A program made the position numbers and the translations under genes. A stretch of 64,000 nt of DNA, taken from positions 1 through 64,000 of the forward strand of contig CAVZEV010000011.1 of the NCBI GenBank assembly GCA_963774405.1, read 5' to 3'. The notes under the pieces were generated by a model that was not told where the DNA came from, searched no databases, and saw only the letters and a program-made list of their open reading frames with translations. Positions 27,601-35,209 of the stretch are shown here, piece after piece (the stretch's first letter is position 1; the number at the start of each line of letters is the position of its first letter). The stretch is from VRUE01 sp963774405 (GTDB lineage: Bacteria; Actinomycetota; Thermoleophilia; Solirubrobacterales; 70-9).

Positions 27601-27766
27601 GCAAGCCTTTGCGCGCAAGGTCGCCGCTGAAGGTAACGATGTCGATGGCGCGCTCTCTGTGTGCTTCAGCCAGATCCTCTATCGCGGCGCGGAGGATAGG
27701 AAGCGCGGCGCGGTTGTCCTTGCTCGCGTGCAGATCGGAAAGGTGGGCGATGCGAACGGTGGGCAT
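24620..27766 (-). CDS. Metallophosphoesterase-STAND NTPase protein, candidate defence gene
   Basis: A 1,048-residue protein. Residues 1-270 are a complete calcineurin-like phosphoesterase: HLSDLHASKDN, VTFSGDLARKG, LVPGNHDVDRD, VVMHHPLTWL and LVLSGHEHQPD hold all five metal motifs. A linker leads to a STAND/NACHT-like NTPase (about 395-620): LVVVGEPEAGVSSTL takes the Walker A place but lacks the usual Lys, and CIFAFDDVKRD serves as Walker B. The remainder is a long helical region without obvious repeats. Effector-STAND fusions are typical of phage defence. I start at ATG 27766 (right before the first strand); the open frame runs 52 codons further but reads as non-coding. Lower GC than its neighbours and its flanking repeats suggest acquisition. 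Confidence 0.75.
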   Translation of the reverse strand: MPTVRIAHLSDLHASKDNRAALPILRAAIEDLAEAHRERAIDIVTFSGDLARKGLPSDYEAAHDGLIEPLREALELDLDRLILVPGNHDVDRDKIDPYQEDGLRGRLSDAGKVADLIGDPKMLASATHRLDAWNEYYDMLADGQGDVQATPLGTTRQIQLDGATVGIASLNTAWRSVDDEDKQRLMLGEPQYQLALEQIAACDLRIVVMHHPLTWLAPFDADAARGAFEGMRTLVLSGHEHQPDPTSELSLRGGAIYSRAGCLYENPKSLNGFTLIDVDLTEGIVDFRLRTWYEARKAFDQATHLAKKGRREFAWVERSNLPAKAVYTSVLDALASRAIDLCALTAGNSELEAPTPDDILVEPRLWPAPHKEIAAARSVEGTTEPVPSDPLAVLDKTRVLVVVGEPEAGVSSTLVWALSRHFAGRGTHTPVSLAYDGSFKQKKFEGETRHELRSVGQPVAGNAELPPCIFAFDDVKRDAGLEQLAKYISSQEHHLFVLGCHRDDYEGLQRELTRQAVEFDTLHIGPLGRSQVRSLIEKYGGSSGDVERIFALIVQQHLPRSPLIIAALIVVLREDQDPSSFNPSALLNACVGVLLRMDDGSGGGKQRMDVRQREHLLSWLAGEMARDQVTRLPPRQVHEILAQYFRDRGLAEWLAPGDVVRSLLARHILVQDGNGIGFRHGTLMDLFVGKRINEDPGFATEVLADPLSYEKALGHAAGLRRDDLQLLTSIRNGGTTFVGELPDDLSVDLFDLVKDRQGWSDEGPDLDDLKVMIGHREDEADEVDEADRDKALDRLYDDVEYHEDTDEPPERLQTLAPYVSLLSEVLRNSELVADVALKKAALEDALHGWSLIAIVMAVEEDQSSEIRERLNSEAVAEVLEKDPGLLDSTARMTELISVMLMAFSIAGALASPHLETVTRGVVEDTEFMQPTAHALFATMLYVLMRFPDWVSRLTGLYDTHGEHPLVKALVFALATTYYRSPTLSEGEARQLEDFLTATAETRAKKGTGGVVQGIVKSKVRQELRDTRQKALMAAKLKTITPTDDLLPQ

Positions 27767-27872
27767 TTGGTGTCGAAGGCGGTCTGAGAACCTGTTGCGT
27801 CTACAAAGGAAGCCGCGAGAATACTGAAACGAATTCCACCGGTGGGGACATCGCCGCCGACGCGCACTGGCC

Positions 27873-28308
27873 TCATACGTCGACTTCCCTGCCGACCCCA
27901 GCCCGGCTGGTGGCGCCGCCACTGAGCGCCCGCGCCAACTGGCAGGGCGTCGACTACTCGAAGCTGGTCCTGCACCCCTCGACCAAAAACTCGGTCCAGG
28001 ACTACGTCGTCTTCACCTACGACGACTACCAGTCAGGCCAGAAGACCGGTCCCTACCCGAAACCGCCCAACCACGTGGTCAGCATCCGCGAAGGCCGCTG
28101 GAAGCTGGCCAAGTACTACGACATCAGCGAAAACCCCGTGCCGCCGCAGTGGGAGATGTACGACCTCAAGACCGACCCCCTGGAGCGCCACAACCTCGCC
28201 TACAAGGGCCACAAACGAAGCAAAGAGCAAGAGCGCGAATTCCTCCGCCTCAAACGCAAGCTCGCCCGGGTAGAAAAAACCCGCCTCAAGCCCCCGGCAG
28301 CCGGCTAG
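27873..28308 (+). pseudogene. 3' fragment of a second sulfatase gene
   Basis: From about 27873 the sequence resembles the sulfatase gene again (cgtcgacttcc, gccgacc), first with small indels and then, from 27924, nearly perfectly. The open frame (from 27910) encodes the final 130 residues (ANWQGVDYSKLVLHP, QWEMYDLKTDPLER) with its own stop at 28306. The catalytic N-terminal two thirds are absent. Either a tandem second sulfatase lost its 5' part when the STAND gene arrived, or the 3' end was duplicated on insertion. Confidence 0.85.
27924..28290 (+). repeat. Long direct repeat, copy B
   Basis: Second copy of the 367-bp repeat, identical in frame and orientation to 24231-24597. Most differences are third-position or conservative changes, so this copy was under coding constraint or separated recently. 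Confidence 0.9.
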
Positions 28309-28335
28309 CAGTTGGCGCCAGGCCGGGCGCCGCGA

Positions 28336-28749
28336 TCAGTCGATTGAACCGGCGGGCACGACCCACTCGCAGCTCTGCCCGGTAACCGAGGCGATCAGAT
28401 CGAAGTCGGCGTCATAGTGGACGACGATCAGGCCGTGAGACTCGGCGGCGGCGGCGATCAGCAGATCCGGAACCTTGCGACCGCGCTGGTGCTTTGCGGC
28501 GAGCATGCGCTGGACCTGCCTGGCTCGCCGCAGGTGGTCGGCGGTCGTCTCCACCAGCTCGAACGCCTCGAGCGCCTCAGCCAGGCCATCCCACTCGCGG
28601 GCGCTGCGAGCTGAGTAGCCGATCTCCAGGTCGCTGATCCCGGCTCGCGCGAGTTCACCGCGTTCGGCAGCCGGCTCGACCAGCTCCCTGACAGCTTCGT
28701 GGCGAAGGCGGGTGAGGACGCTCGAGTCGAGCAGCCGGGTTAGCGCCAT
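28336..28749 (-). CDS. VapC-type PIN ribonuclease toxin
   Basis: A 137-residue PIN domain with the expected acidic residues: LLDSSVLTRL (first Asp), ISDLEIGYSA (Glu), KVPDLLIAAAAE (Asp) and HYDADFDLIA (Asp pair). VapC toxins cleave tRNA or rRNA when freed from VapB. Its start overlaps the antitoxin end by ten bases. Length is normal. Confidence 0.85.
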   Translation of the reverse strand: MALTRLLDSSVLTRLRHEAVRELVEPAAERGELARAGISDLEIGYSARSAREWDGLAEALEAFELVETTADHLRRARQVQRMLAAKHQRGRKVPDLLIAAAAESHGLIVVHYDADFDLIASVTGQSCEWVVPAGSID

Positions 28750-28934
28750 GCCTGCTCGCGAGCGGCGACATCAGTCTGAGCGAGCAGATCAAGGCGCCGC
28801 TTCACCGCCTCGCGATGCTCATCACCGGCTTGGCGAAGCGCGCGGTTGACGGTCTCCTTGATCGTAGTGCTGCCGAGCCTCGCCCGCGCCGTTCGCAGGG
28901 CCTCCTCGTCGATGTCCACCAAGTGCTTGCTCAC
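28740..28934 (-). CDS. VapB-type antitoxin
   Basis: A 64-residue protein of the VapB (type II, DUF2191-like) family: KHLVDIDEEALRTARARLG, then TTIKETVNRALRQ forms a ribbon-helix-helix DNA-binding unit, and the C-terminal tail (DVAAREQAWR) would bind VapC. The start is GTG 28934, seven bases downstream of a perfect TATACT -10 element, which indicates a leaderless mRNA. Confidence 0.8.
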   Translation of the reverse strand: MSKHLVDIDEEALRTARARLGSTTIKETVNRALRQAGDEHREAVKRRLDLLAQTDVAAREQAWR

Positions 28935-28941
28935 GCTATTG

Positions 28942-28973
28942 AGTATATACGCCGAGTAAAGCGGTATATATGC
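28942..28973 (-). promoter_or_regulatory. vapBC leaderless promoter and operator
   Basis: On the minus strand a TATACT hexamer (28942-28947) lies seven bases before the GTG start, too close for a ribosome binding site. Two similar AT-rich blocks on the plus strand, tatatacgc (28944 on) and tatatatgc (28965 on), lie about 21 bases apart, two helical turns, as expected for VapB dimers binding cooperatively. Confidence 0.5.
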
Positions 28974-28980
28974 GGTTGGG

Positions 28981-30057
28981 CTAGAGCGAGATGACGTGGG
29001 CGCGCTGGGGGTCGACGCGGCCCTCGAGCACGTCCAGGTAGGCGCTCTTGACCGCCTCGAAGCCGTGGCCGTGGTCCACCTCGAGCCAGGCCGCGGTCCA
29101 TTTGCAGAAGGGGTGCCAGGCCTCGGCGACGCGGCGCTCGAGCTCGGCGGGGCCCCACTCGGCGGAGCGCTTCTCGACTCTCGTTGGGGCGAAGAAGAAG
29201 GTCGGGGTCGGGCCGGGGAGGTCGCCCTGGCCGGAGCCGAGCTCCTCCCAGTGGGTCACTCCGACGGTCATCGAGTAGGCGAGGGCATCGCCGAAGTGCT
29301 TGTGCACCGCCTGGCGCACGGCGCCGTCGCCGGCGATGTCGACGTAGGTGGCGGGGCCGCTGCCGAGCGAGGCGATCTCGTCGTAGGTGACGGTGCGGCC
29401 GTAGATGCCGAGGCCCTCGACGAACTCCCGGTTGCCCGCCGAGGTGAGGCCGACGAGCTCGACGCCCTCGCGCCGCGCCAGCAGGAAGGCGGCGGCGATC
29501 GCGGTCTTGCTCGAGGCGCTGGAGATCACGATCGGGCCGCGCTCGGCGAGGCCCTCGTCGGCGAGCTGGTCGTCGATCAGGAACGAGGTGAAGAAGAGCG
29601 GGCGCAGCAGCATCTGCACGTCCTCGCTGTCGGCGCTGTAGAAGGGGTCGGCACCGCTGGCCAGGTAGCGGTGGTAGGCCGAGGGCAGCGCCGCCCGGTG
29701 GGGCGAGCCGTCGACGAAGCCGGCGGCGTTGGCGCTCTTCGGCGTCACCAGCAGGTGCGAGGAGGGAGGCAGGTAGCCGTAGACACGCGTGCCCACCTCG
29801 ACGCCCTCCGCCTCGCTGCGCTCGACCTCGGCGAAGCCCCACATCGGCACCCGTCCCCAGCCGTCCTCGGCCGGGAAGAAGTCCCAGTAGGACATCGCCT
29901 CGCCCATCACCGCGTAGGTGATGTTGTTGGCGGTCAGGCCGAAGCTGTCGACTCGCAGCAGCGCCTGGCCGGGACCGACCGCGGGCGGCTCGGACTCGAC
30001 GACGCGGCACTGGCGCAGGTCGTCGCGCTTGACCTGGAAGTCGCTCACGCCGACCAT
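28981..30057 (-). CDS. DUF2855 family protein, MDR-like
   Basis: About 358 residues. The N-terminal half resembles the GroES-like part of medium-chain dehydrogenases (ALLRVDSFGLTANNITYAVMG) and the middle a degenerate Rossmann region (IVISSASSKTAIAAAFLL). DUF2855 proteins have no established function; relatives are annotated loosely as quinone-oxidoreductase-like. The open frame extends upstream, but ATG 30057 is the first start before conserved sequence. It is divergent from glutamate decarboxylase, with 73 bases between the starts. Confidence 0.75.
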   Translation of the reverse strand: MVGVSDFQVKRDDLRQCRVVESEPPAVGPGQALLRVDSFGLTANNITYAVMGEAMSYWDFFPAEDGWGRVPMWGFAEVERSEAEGVEVGTRVYGYLPPSSHLLVTPKSANAAGFVDGSPHRAALPSAYHRYLASGADPFYSADSEDVQMLLRPLFFTSFLIDDQLADEGLAERGPIVISSASSKTAIAAAFLLARREGVELVGLTSAGNREFVEGLGIYGRTVTYDEIASLGSGPATYVDIAGDGAVRQAVHKHFGDALAYSMTVGVTHWEELGSGQGDLPGPTPTFFFAPTRVEKRSAEWGPAELERRVAEAWHPFCKWTAAWLEVDHGHGFEAVKSAYLDVLEGRVDPQRAHVISL

Positions 30058-30130
30058 GCTCTCACGTGCAGGCAAGCCGGTGGCCGGCGTCGAATACGCT
30101 CGCCGTCCCCGCGACCACGACTGGAGCGTC

Positions 30131-31507
30131 ATGACAGACCAACTCAGCGGCGAACAGGCCGCCAAGCTATACGGCAACCGCTTCCTCACCGAGGACGCTC
30201 CCGATGGCCCCTTCCCGGGGAGCGGCATGTCCGCCCTCGACGCGATGCGGCTGGTCGGCGAGGAACTGGCCCTGGAGGGCGACCCGAACCGCAACCTCGC
30301 CACCTTCGTCACCACCTGGATGGAGCCCGAGGCGCAGCGAGTGATCGCCGAGAACCTCTACCGCAACTTCATCGACCACGCCGAGTACCCGATCTCGGCC
30401 GAGATCGAGCAGCGCTGCATCCGCATGCTCGCCGACCTCTACCACGCGCCCGGCGAGACCACCGGCGCCCGCACTCAGGGCTCCTCGGAGGCGATCATGC
30501 TCGGCGCCCTCTCGCTCAAGTGGAAGTGGAAGCAGCGCCGCGAAGCCGAATCGAAGCCGGTCGACAAGCCCAACCTGGTCTTCGGCGGCGACGTGCACGT
30601 GGTCTGGGACAAGTTCTGCCGCTACTTCGACGTCGAGCCGCGGATCGTGCCCCTGCAGGACGACAAATACGTGATCGGGCCCGAGGACGTGCAGCCCCAC
30701 GTCGACGAGAACACGATCGGCGTCGCCGCCGTGCTCGGCACCACCTTCACCGGCCACGCCGATGACATCGTCGGCATCAACAAGCTCCTCGTCGACCTCA
30801 AGGGCGAGAAGGGCCTCGACGTGCCGCTGCACATCGATGGCGCCAGCGGTGGCTTTGTCTGGCCCTTCCTCTACCCCGACTCCGAGTGGGACTTCCGGCT
30901 CGAGCAGGTGCGCTCGATCAACGTCTCCGGCCACAAGTTCGGCCTCGTCTACCCCGGCATCGGCTGGCTCGTCTTCCGCGAGAAGAGCGACCTCGCCGAG
31001 GACCTCGTCTTCTACGAGAACTACCTGGGCAAAACCGACGCCACCTTCACCCTCAACTTCTCCACCGGCGCCTCGATGGTGCTCGCCCAGTACTACAACT
31101 TCGTCCGCTACGGGCGCGAGGGCTACGCCTACATCATGAAGGCGATGCAGGCCAACGCCCGGGCGTTGGCAGACAAGCTGAAGGCGAGCGGCGACTTCGA
31201 GCTGATTGGCGACGGCGAGGAGCAGCTGCCCCTGGTCGCCTTCAAGCTCGCCGACGAGAAGAACTACGACGAGTTCGACGTCTCCTGGCAGCTCTCGGCC
31301 GAGCGCGGCTGGATGCTGCCCGCCTACACGATGCCCCCCAACGCCGAAGACGTGAAGGTGCTGCGGGCGCTGGTCAAGCAGACGCTCAGCCGCGAGCAGG
31401 TCGACCGCCTCGCCGCCGACCTCGAAGTCGCCTGCAAGACACTGGAGAAGAAGGGCGGCGCCCATCCCTCCGAGCGCAAGAAGATGAAGCAGAGCCCGGG
31501 GTACTAG
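30131..31507 (+). CDS. gadB: Glutamate decarboxylase
   Basis: A 458-residue PLP-dependent group II decarboxylase. SEAIMLGALSLKWKW, HIDGASGGFVWPF (the Asp binds the PLP ring nitrogen) and NVSGHKFGLVYPGIGW (the Lys forms the Schiff base) are diagnostic of glutamate decarboxylases. It converts glutamate to GABA, consuming a proton, and often serves acid resistance. The N-terminus (MTDQLSGEQ) follows a GGAGCGTC site; the C-terminal tail carries basic residues. No antiporter gene is adjacent. Confidence 0.92.
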   Translation: MTDQLSGEQAAKLYGNRFLTEDAPDGPFPGSGMSALDAMRLVGEELALEGDPNRNLATFVTTWMEPEAQRVIAENLYRNFIDHAEYPISAEIEQRCIRMLADLYHAPGETTGARTQGSSEAIMLGALSLKWKWKQRREAESKPVDKPNLVFGGDVHVVWDKFCRYFDVEPRIVPLQDDKYVIGPEDVQPHVDENTIGVAAVLGTTFTGHADDIVGINKLLVDLKGEKGLDVPLHIDGASGGFVWPFLYPDSEWDFRLEQVRSINVSGHKFGLVYPGIGWLVFREKSDLAEDLVFYENYLGKTDATFTLNFSTGASMVLAQYYNFVRYGREGYAYIMKAMQANARALADKLKASGDFELIGDGEEQLPLVAFKLADEKNYDEFDVSWQLSAERGWMLPAYTMPPNAEDVKVLRALVKQTLSREQVDRLAADLEVACKTLEKKGGAHPSERKKMKQSPGY

Positions 31508-31513
31508 CCGGGG

Positions 31514-32434
31514 TCAGACGACCGGCGGCGGCGTGCCGTCGACGCTCGCCGCCAGCGCCGGGTCCCACTCGCAGACCGTGCAGGCGTGGGCGAAGACTGA
31601 GCGGAAGAACTCGAGCGCGGCCGCGTGGGGGTCGGCGTTCTCGCGCGCGTCGTCCCAGTCGAGGATGTACTGACCCAGACCCGTGTCCCAGCGGGCCGCC
31701 GCCGGTGAGGCCTGGCCGTCGGCGAAGGAGTCAGGGGCGGGGTGGGCGTAGGCGTAGAAGGCGGCCTTGCCGTAGTTGGCGTCGCCGGGCCACCAGCCGA
31801 CGGCGACCTCCTGGGCGTCCATCGCGTTGCGCATGATGAAGTCGTTGGACGGCGGCTCCGCCGGCTGGCCCGAGAAGAGGCTGACGGCGAGGTCGAAGGA
31901 TCCCCACCAGGCGTTGACGGGGGTGCGCCGGCCGCGAAAGGGTGCGCGGAACTCGGCGAGGACAAGGGCGGCGCGGGTCGCCGCCTCGAAGTAAGTGGCG
32001 ACCTGGTCCGGGTCGTAGCGGGTGTGCTCTTCGTCGCGGTCGAGCGGTGTGCTCCACGGCACCTCCTGCGGCGTGAGGTCGATCTCCAGCGGACCGGCGA
32101 GCTCGGTGATCGCGCCGAGCAGCTCGCGCGTCACCGCGCCCACTGCACGGTTCGGCGTCAGCGCGACCCGGCGCGAGCCGCCGCCGCTGTGTTCGGCCAC
32201 CGCCTCATGCGAGTGCAGGTCGAGTGCCACGACCAGCGAGCCCGAGCCGTCGGGCGCCGGCAGCGGCAGCGTCTCCCAGCCGCGCGCGCTCAGGCGCAGC
32301 GCCGCGTGCTGGAGCTGCGGCTCGGGCGGGGCCAACTGCGCCGCCAGCTTGCCGAGCAGCTGGCTGTGCGCGTGCAGGGTGTCACAGCTCTCGCTCCACT
32401 GCTCATAGGAAACGGAAGGCCACGACGCGCTCAC
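31514..32434 (-). CDS. DUF5996 family protein
   Basis: A 306-residue soluble protein. The segments WPSVSYEQWSESCDTLHAHSQ near the N-terminus, VNAWWGSFDLAVSLFSG in the middle and the acidic C-terminal part are typical of the uncharacterised DUF5996 group, common in actinobacteria. No catalytic motif is evident. It ends seven bases from the GadB stop, convergently, and is divergent from the alcohol dehydrogenase. Confidence 0.75.
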   Translation of the reverse strand: MSASWPSVSYEQWSESCDTLHAHSQLLGKLAAQLAPPEPQLQHAALRLSARGWETLPLPAPDGSGSLVVALDLHSHEAVAEHSGGGSRRVALTPNRAVGAVTRELLGAITELAGPLEIDLTPQEVPWSTPLDRDEEHTRYDPDQVATYFEAATRAALVLAEFRAPFRGRRTPVNAWWGSFDLAVSLFSGQPAEPPSNDFIMRNAMDAQEVAVGWWPGDANYGKAAFYAYAHPAPDSFADGQASPAAARWDTGLGQYILDWDDARENADPHAAALEFFRSVFAHACTVCEWDPALAASVDGTPPPVV

Positions 32435-32457
32435 CGGCTCAGCTTAGGATGCAACCG

Positions 32458-33564
32458 ATGAAGATGCGAGCGGCGATCCTCGAGCAGTTCGGCGAGCCGC
32501 TCAGCGTGCAGGAGGTCGAGCTGGCCGAGCCCCGCGCCGGCGAGGTGTTGGTCCGGCTCGCCGCCTGCGGTGTCTGCCACACCGACCTCTACACCGCCTC
32601 CGGCGCCGACCCCTCCGGCTACGCTCCGACCGTGCTCGGGCACGAGGGCGCCGGCGTGGTCGAGCAGGTCGGCGCCGACGTCACCCTGCTGGCGCCGGGC
32701 GATCACGTCGTCACCCTCTTCTCGCCCCAGTGCGGCGAGTGCATCCACTGTCGCGACCCGCGCACCAACCTCTGCCTGGCGATCCGCGAGCAGCAGAACA
32801 AGGGCTGCCTTCCCGACGGCAGCACCCGCATCTCGCGCGACGGCGAGCCGATCCGCCACTTCATGGGCTGCTCGACCTTCGCCGAGTACACGGTGATGCC
32901 GCAGATCGCCCTGGCCAAGGTCAGCCCGGAGGCGCCGTTCGAGCACGCCTGCCTCTTCGCCTGCGGCCTCTCGACCGGCCTCGGCGCCGCGATCAACACC
33001 GCCGCTGTGCAGCCGGGCAGCACCTGCGTCGTCTTCGGCGCCGGCATGGTCGGCCTCGGCGCGGTCGCCGGCTGCCGCCTGCAGGGGGCCGAGCGGATCG
33101 CCTGCGTCGACCTCTCGCCCGAGCGGCTCGAGCCGGCTCGCGGCCAGGGCGCCACCGACCTGCTGCTCGCCGGCGAGAACACGGTCGGGCAGATCCTCGA
33201 GATGACCGACGGCTTCGGCGCCGACTACACCTTCGAGGCGACCGGCAACGTCGCCGTGATGCGCCAGGCGGTTGAAGCGGCGCGCATGGGCTGGGGCCTC
33301 TGCACGGTCGCCGGTGTGGCCGGCAAGGGGGAGACCCTCGACGTCGTGCCGCGCCTGCTGATCACCGGCCGCCGCATCGCCGGCTCCTCCTTCGGCGGCG
33401 TCAAGGGCCGCGACCAGGTCCCCGTCCTGATCGAGCGCTACCTCGCCGGTGATATCGACCTGACGCCCTTCGTCTCCCACCGCATCGGCCTCGACGAGGT
33501 CAACCGCGGCTTCGAGCTGATGGAGGCCCAGGATGGGATCCGCAGCGTGATCGAGTTTCTGTAG
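32458..33564 (+). CDS. Zn-dependent alcohol dehydrogenase, class III-like
   Basis: A 368-residue medium-chain dehydrogenase. Catalytic zinc ligands are ACGVCHTDLY and GHEGAGVVEQVG, with the third Cys in LFACGLSTG. Structural zinc is bound by the four cysteines of CGECIHCRDPRTNLC, and the NAD site is VVFGAGMVGLGAVAG. Close relatives are class III (thiol-dependent formaldehyde) or aryl-alcohol dehydrogenases of actinobacteria. No adjacent thiol-hydrolase gene is seen, so formaldehyde detoxification is only one possibility. Confidence 0.88.
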   Translation: MKMRAAILEQFGEPLSVQEVELAEPRAGEVLVRLAACGVCHTDLYTASGADPSGYAPTVLGHEGAGVVEQVGADVTLLAPGDHVVTLFSPQCGECIHCRDPRTNLCLAIREQQNKGCLPDGSTRISRDGEPIRHFMGCSTFAEYTVMPQIALAKVSPEAPFEHACLFACGLSTGLGAAINTAAVQPGSTCVVFGAGMVGLGAVAGCRLQGAERIACVDLSPERLEPARGQGATDLLLAGENTVGQILEMTDGFGADYTFEATGNVAVMRQAVEAARMGWGLCTVAGVAGKGETLDVVPRLLITGRRIAGSSFGGVKGRDQVPVLIERYLAGDIDLTPFVSHRIGLDEVNRGFELMEAQDGIRSVIEFL

Positions 33565-33640
33565 GCACCGCGGGTGAAACGAGTGGCTTAGTGCGCCTTT
33601 CGTATGCATTTTTATGCCTGTAGCGGACACACAACTGGGC

Positions 33641-33655
33641 TACCATTTCTCTCGA
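33641..33655 (+). promoter_or_regulatory. Possible leaderless promoter of the HTH-nucleotidyltransferase pair
   Basis: A TACCAT -10-like hexamer (33641-33646) lies eight bases before the ATG at 33655 and there is no purine-rich ribosome binding site. The upstream 60 bases are unusually AT-rich for the window. Confidence 0.35.
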
Positions 33656-34206
33656 TGGGTCCGATTCAGGAACTAGCGCATGACCTTGGCGTCGAGGAGC
33701 GCACACTTCGACGCGCAACCGCTCAGGGCACCCTCCGCGCCCGCCGGACGCGACCGCGGCGGCTGCGGTTGGCGCCGGGCGAGCGCGAGTACCTTCGAAC
33801 CCATTGGCACCTGCTCGCCGAGCTGCGCGCGGCACTGCGGACTCAACGAGAGGTTCGCCTCGCGGTGATTTATGGCTCCGTGGCGCGTGGCGATGAGGAC
33901 GACGATTCGGACTTCGACCTGCTGATCTTGTTTGCGCCGGGTCGTTCCCCGGGGGATAGCGACGTTGCCGATCGGGTGGCCGCGATCGTCAACCGCCGGG
34001 TCGACCTGGCGGAGCTGCGGCGAGTTGAGTCAGGTGCGCCGTTGCTGCTCGACCGCGTTCTCGACGAAGGTCGCGTTCTCGTCGATCGGGACGGTCATTG
34101 GGGGGATCTACAGCAGCGCAGGATCGCGATTCGGGCCCGCGCCCGACGCGCCTATCGCCGTCAGCTGGCCGGCGCCTCGCAGGCGATAGACGAGTTGACC
34201 CGATGA
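33655..34206 (+). CDS. HTH-nucleotidyltransferase protein (MNT-like)
   Basis: A 183-residue protein. Residues 1-50 form a basic helix-turn-helix (LAHDLGVEERTLRRATAQG). Residues about 65-150 form a minimal nucleotidyltransferase with the metal-binding signature IYGSVARGDEDDDSDFDLL (GSxxRG...DxD) and a later Asp (RRVDLAEL). MNT proteins pair with a second gene as toxin-antitoxin systems in which one partner is AMPylated. The stop overlaps the next ATG (ATGA). Confidence 0.75.
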   Translation: MGPIQELAHDLGVEERTLRRATAQGTLRARRTRPRRLRLAPGEREYLRTHWHLLAELRAALRTQREVRLAVIYGSVARGDEDDDSDFDLLILFAPGRSPGDSDVADRVAAIVNRRVDLAELRRVESGAPLLLDRVLDEGRVLVDRDGHWGDLQQRRIAIRARARRAYRRQLAGASQAIDELTR

Positions 34207-34742
34207 CCGATGGGCCTTCGGGACTCAGCTCGAAGGCACTCCGGGCCGAGCAGGCTCGCATTGGGCGCTTCCTCGAATCCATGGCGAAGCACCGAAAGGC
34301 CCTCGAGCTCGCGATCGAGGAGGGCTTTGGCGGAACTCTCGATCCGGCCGAGTGGAGGAAGACGTTCGAGTCGGCCGAGCCCCAGGATGCCAATCGCACC
34401 ATGGTCGTCACGGGGGATCACTCGGCCGTGCTCAATGCCTATGTCGAGATCCTCAAGGCGAGCGCCGGATCCCGCTTGATTGGACTGCTCCCATATCGCC
34501 GCCCGCACGCAGAGCAGGCCTTTGAAGCACTGGTCGAGGATGGCTGTCTCAGCCCTGCTCAAGCAGATGATCTGAAGATCGTCTATGCGATCGAGGGCCG
34601 GCTCGAGCATGCGTCACCGGATGTCGATGCCGGCGAAGTGCTCAAGGCGATTGAACGGTTTCGTCGGGCTCTTTCGGGTCTGGTTGAAGCCGTGCTCGGC
34701 TGGCTCGAGCGTCATGGCGTGCGGCTCGACGAGCAACGCTAG
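34203..34742 (+). CDS. Helical partner of the nucleotidyltransferase, unknown family
   Basis: A 179-residue, mostly helical protein translationally coupled to the MNT gene. I do not recognise it. It contains basic-acidic helices (RIGRFLESMAKHRKALELAI, DAGEVLKAIERFRRAL) but no clear R-x4-6-H catalytic motif of HEPN toxins. Position implies it is the toxin or antitoxin partner of the preceding protein. Confidence 0.6.
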   Translation: MTDGPSGLSSKALRAEQARIGRFLESMAKHRKALELAIEEGFGGTLDPAEWRKTFESAEPQDANRTMVVTGDHSAVLNAYVEILKASAGSRLIGLLPYRRPHAEQAFEALVEDGCLSPAQADDLKIVYAIEGRLEHASPDVDAGEVLKAIERFRRALSGLVEAVLGWLERHGVRLDEQR

Positions 34743-34751
34743 ATTGGGCCG

Positions 34752-35175
34752 GTGGCCTACCGCAAGCTCTCGGCATCGGAGGCATTCTGGCGGCCCTCCA
34801 ACCAGATGGGGATCGAGAACACCGATCTCGGTGGGCAGCTTGAGGCGAGGCAGCTGGGCGCGCGGCTCTGGCGGTTGAAGCCAGGCCAGGCCTCGACCAA
34901 GCATCGCCACTTCGACCAAGAGGAGCTCTACCTGCTGCTCGAGGGCTCGGGTCGGATCCGCGTCGACGAGGGACCTGCTCACCCTGGAGCCGCTGGACTG
35001 CGTGCTGGTCGAGCCCGACTCGGCGCGCCAGGTCTTCAACGACACCGCGGCGGAGCAGCTCTGGTTCGTCGCCGGTGCCCCGCGCGAGCTCGCCAACACG
35101 TTGGAGATGTCCGCCGAGCAGCTCGCCTCGCTCTATCCCGACGGCCCGAAAGCGCTGCCGCCCGAGCTCAGCTGA
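34752..35175 (+). CDS. Cupin-domain protein, one frameshift
   Basis: A small single cupin: the first motif is GQASTKHRHFDQEELYLLLEG (two His, Glu), giving the metal site. After RIRVDEG the frame changes near 34973 and the second half continues as LEPLDCVLVEPDSARQVFND and EQLWFVAGAP, ending at 35175. About 140 residues in total. Such proteins bind a metal and a small ligand; the role is unknown. The GTG start is preceded by little ribosome-binding sequence. Confidence 0.65.
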
Positions 35176-35209
35176 GATTGCCGTTCTCCCGCCCGGGTAC
35201 CAGCGGGGA

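Noticed and set aside
27767..27922. 52-residue N-terminal extension of the STAND protein
   Set aside because: The extension is basic and unrelated to the phosphoesterase fold, which starts immediately after ATG 27766.
24231..28308. A composite transposon or integrase-borne island around the STAND gene
   Set aside because: No transposase, integrase, inverted terminal repeat or tRNA attachment site is present; the only flanking feature is the sulfatase duplication.
33585..33605. A further copy of the TTCCGGTGCG palindrome
   Set aside because: Only gtgcgccttt matches; there is no second arm, so I treat it as chance.
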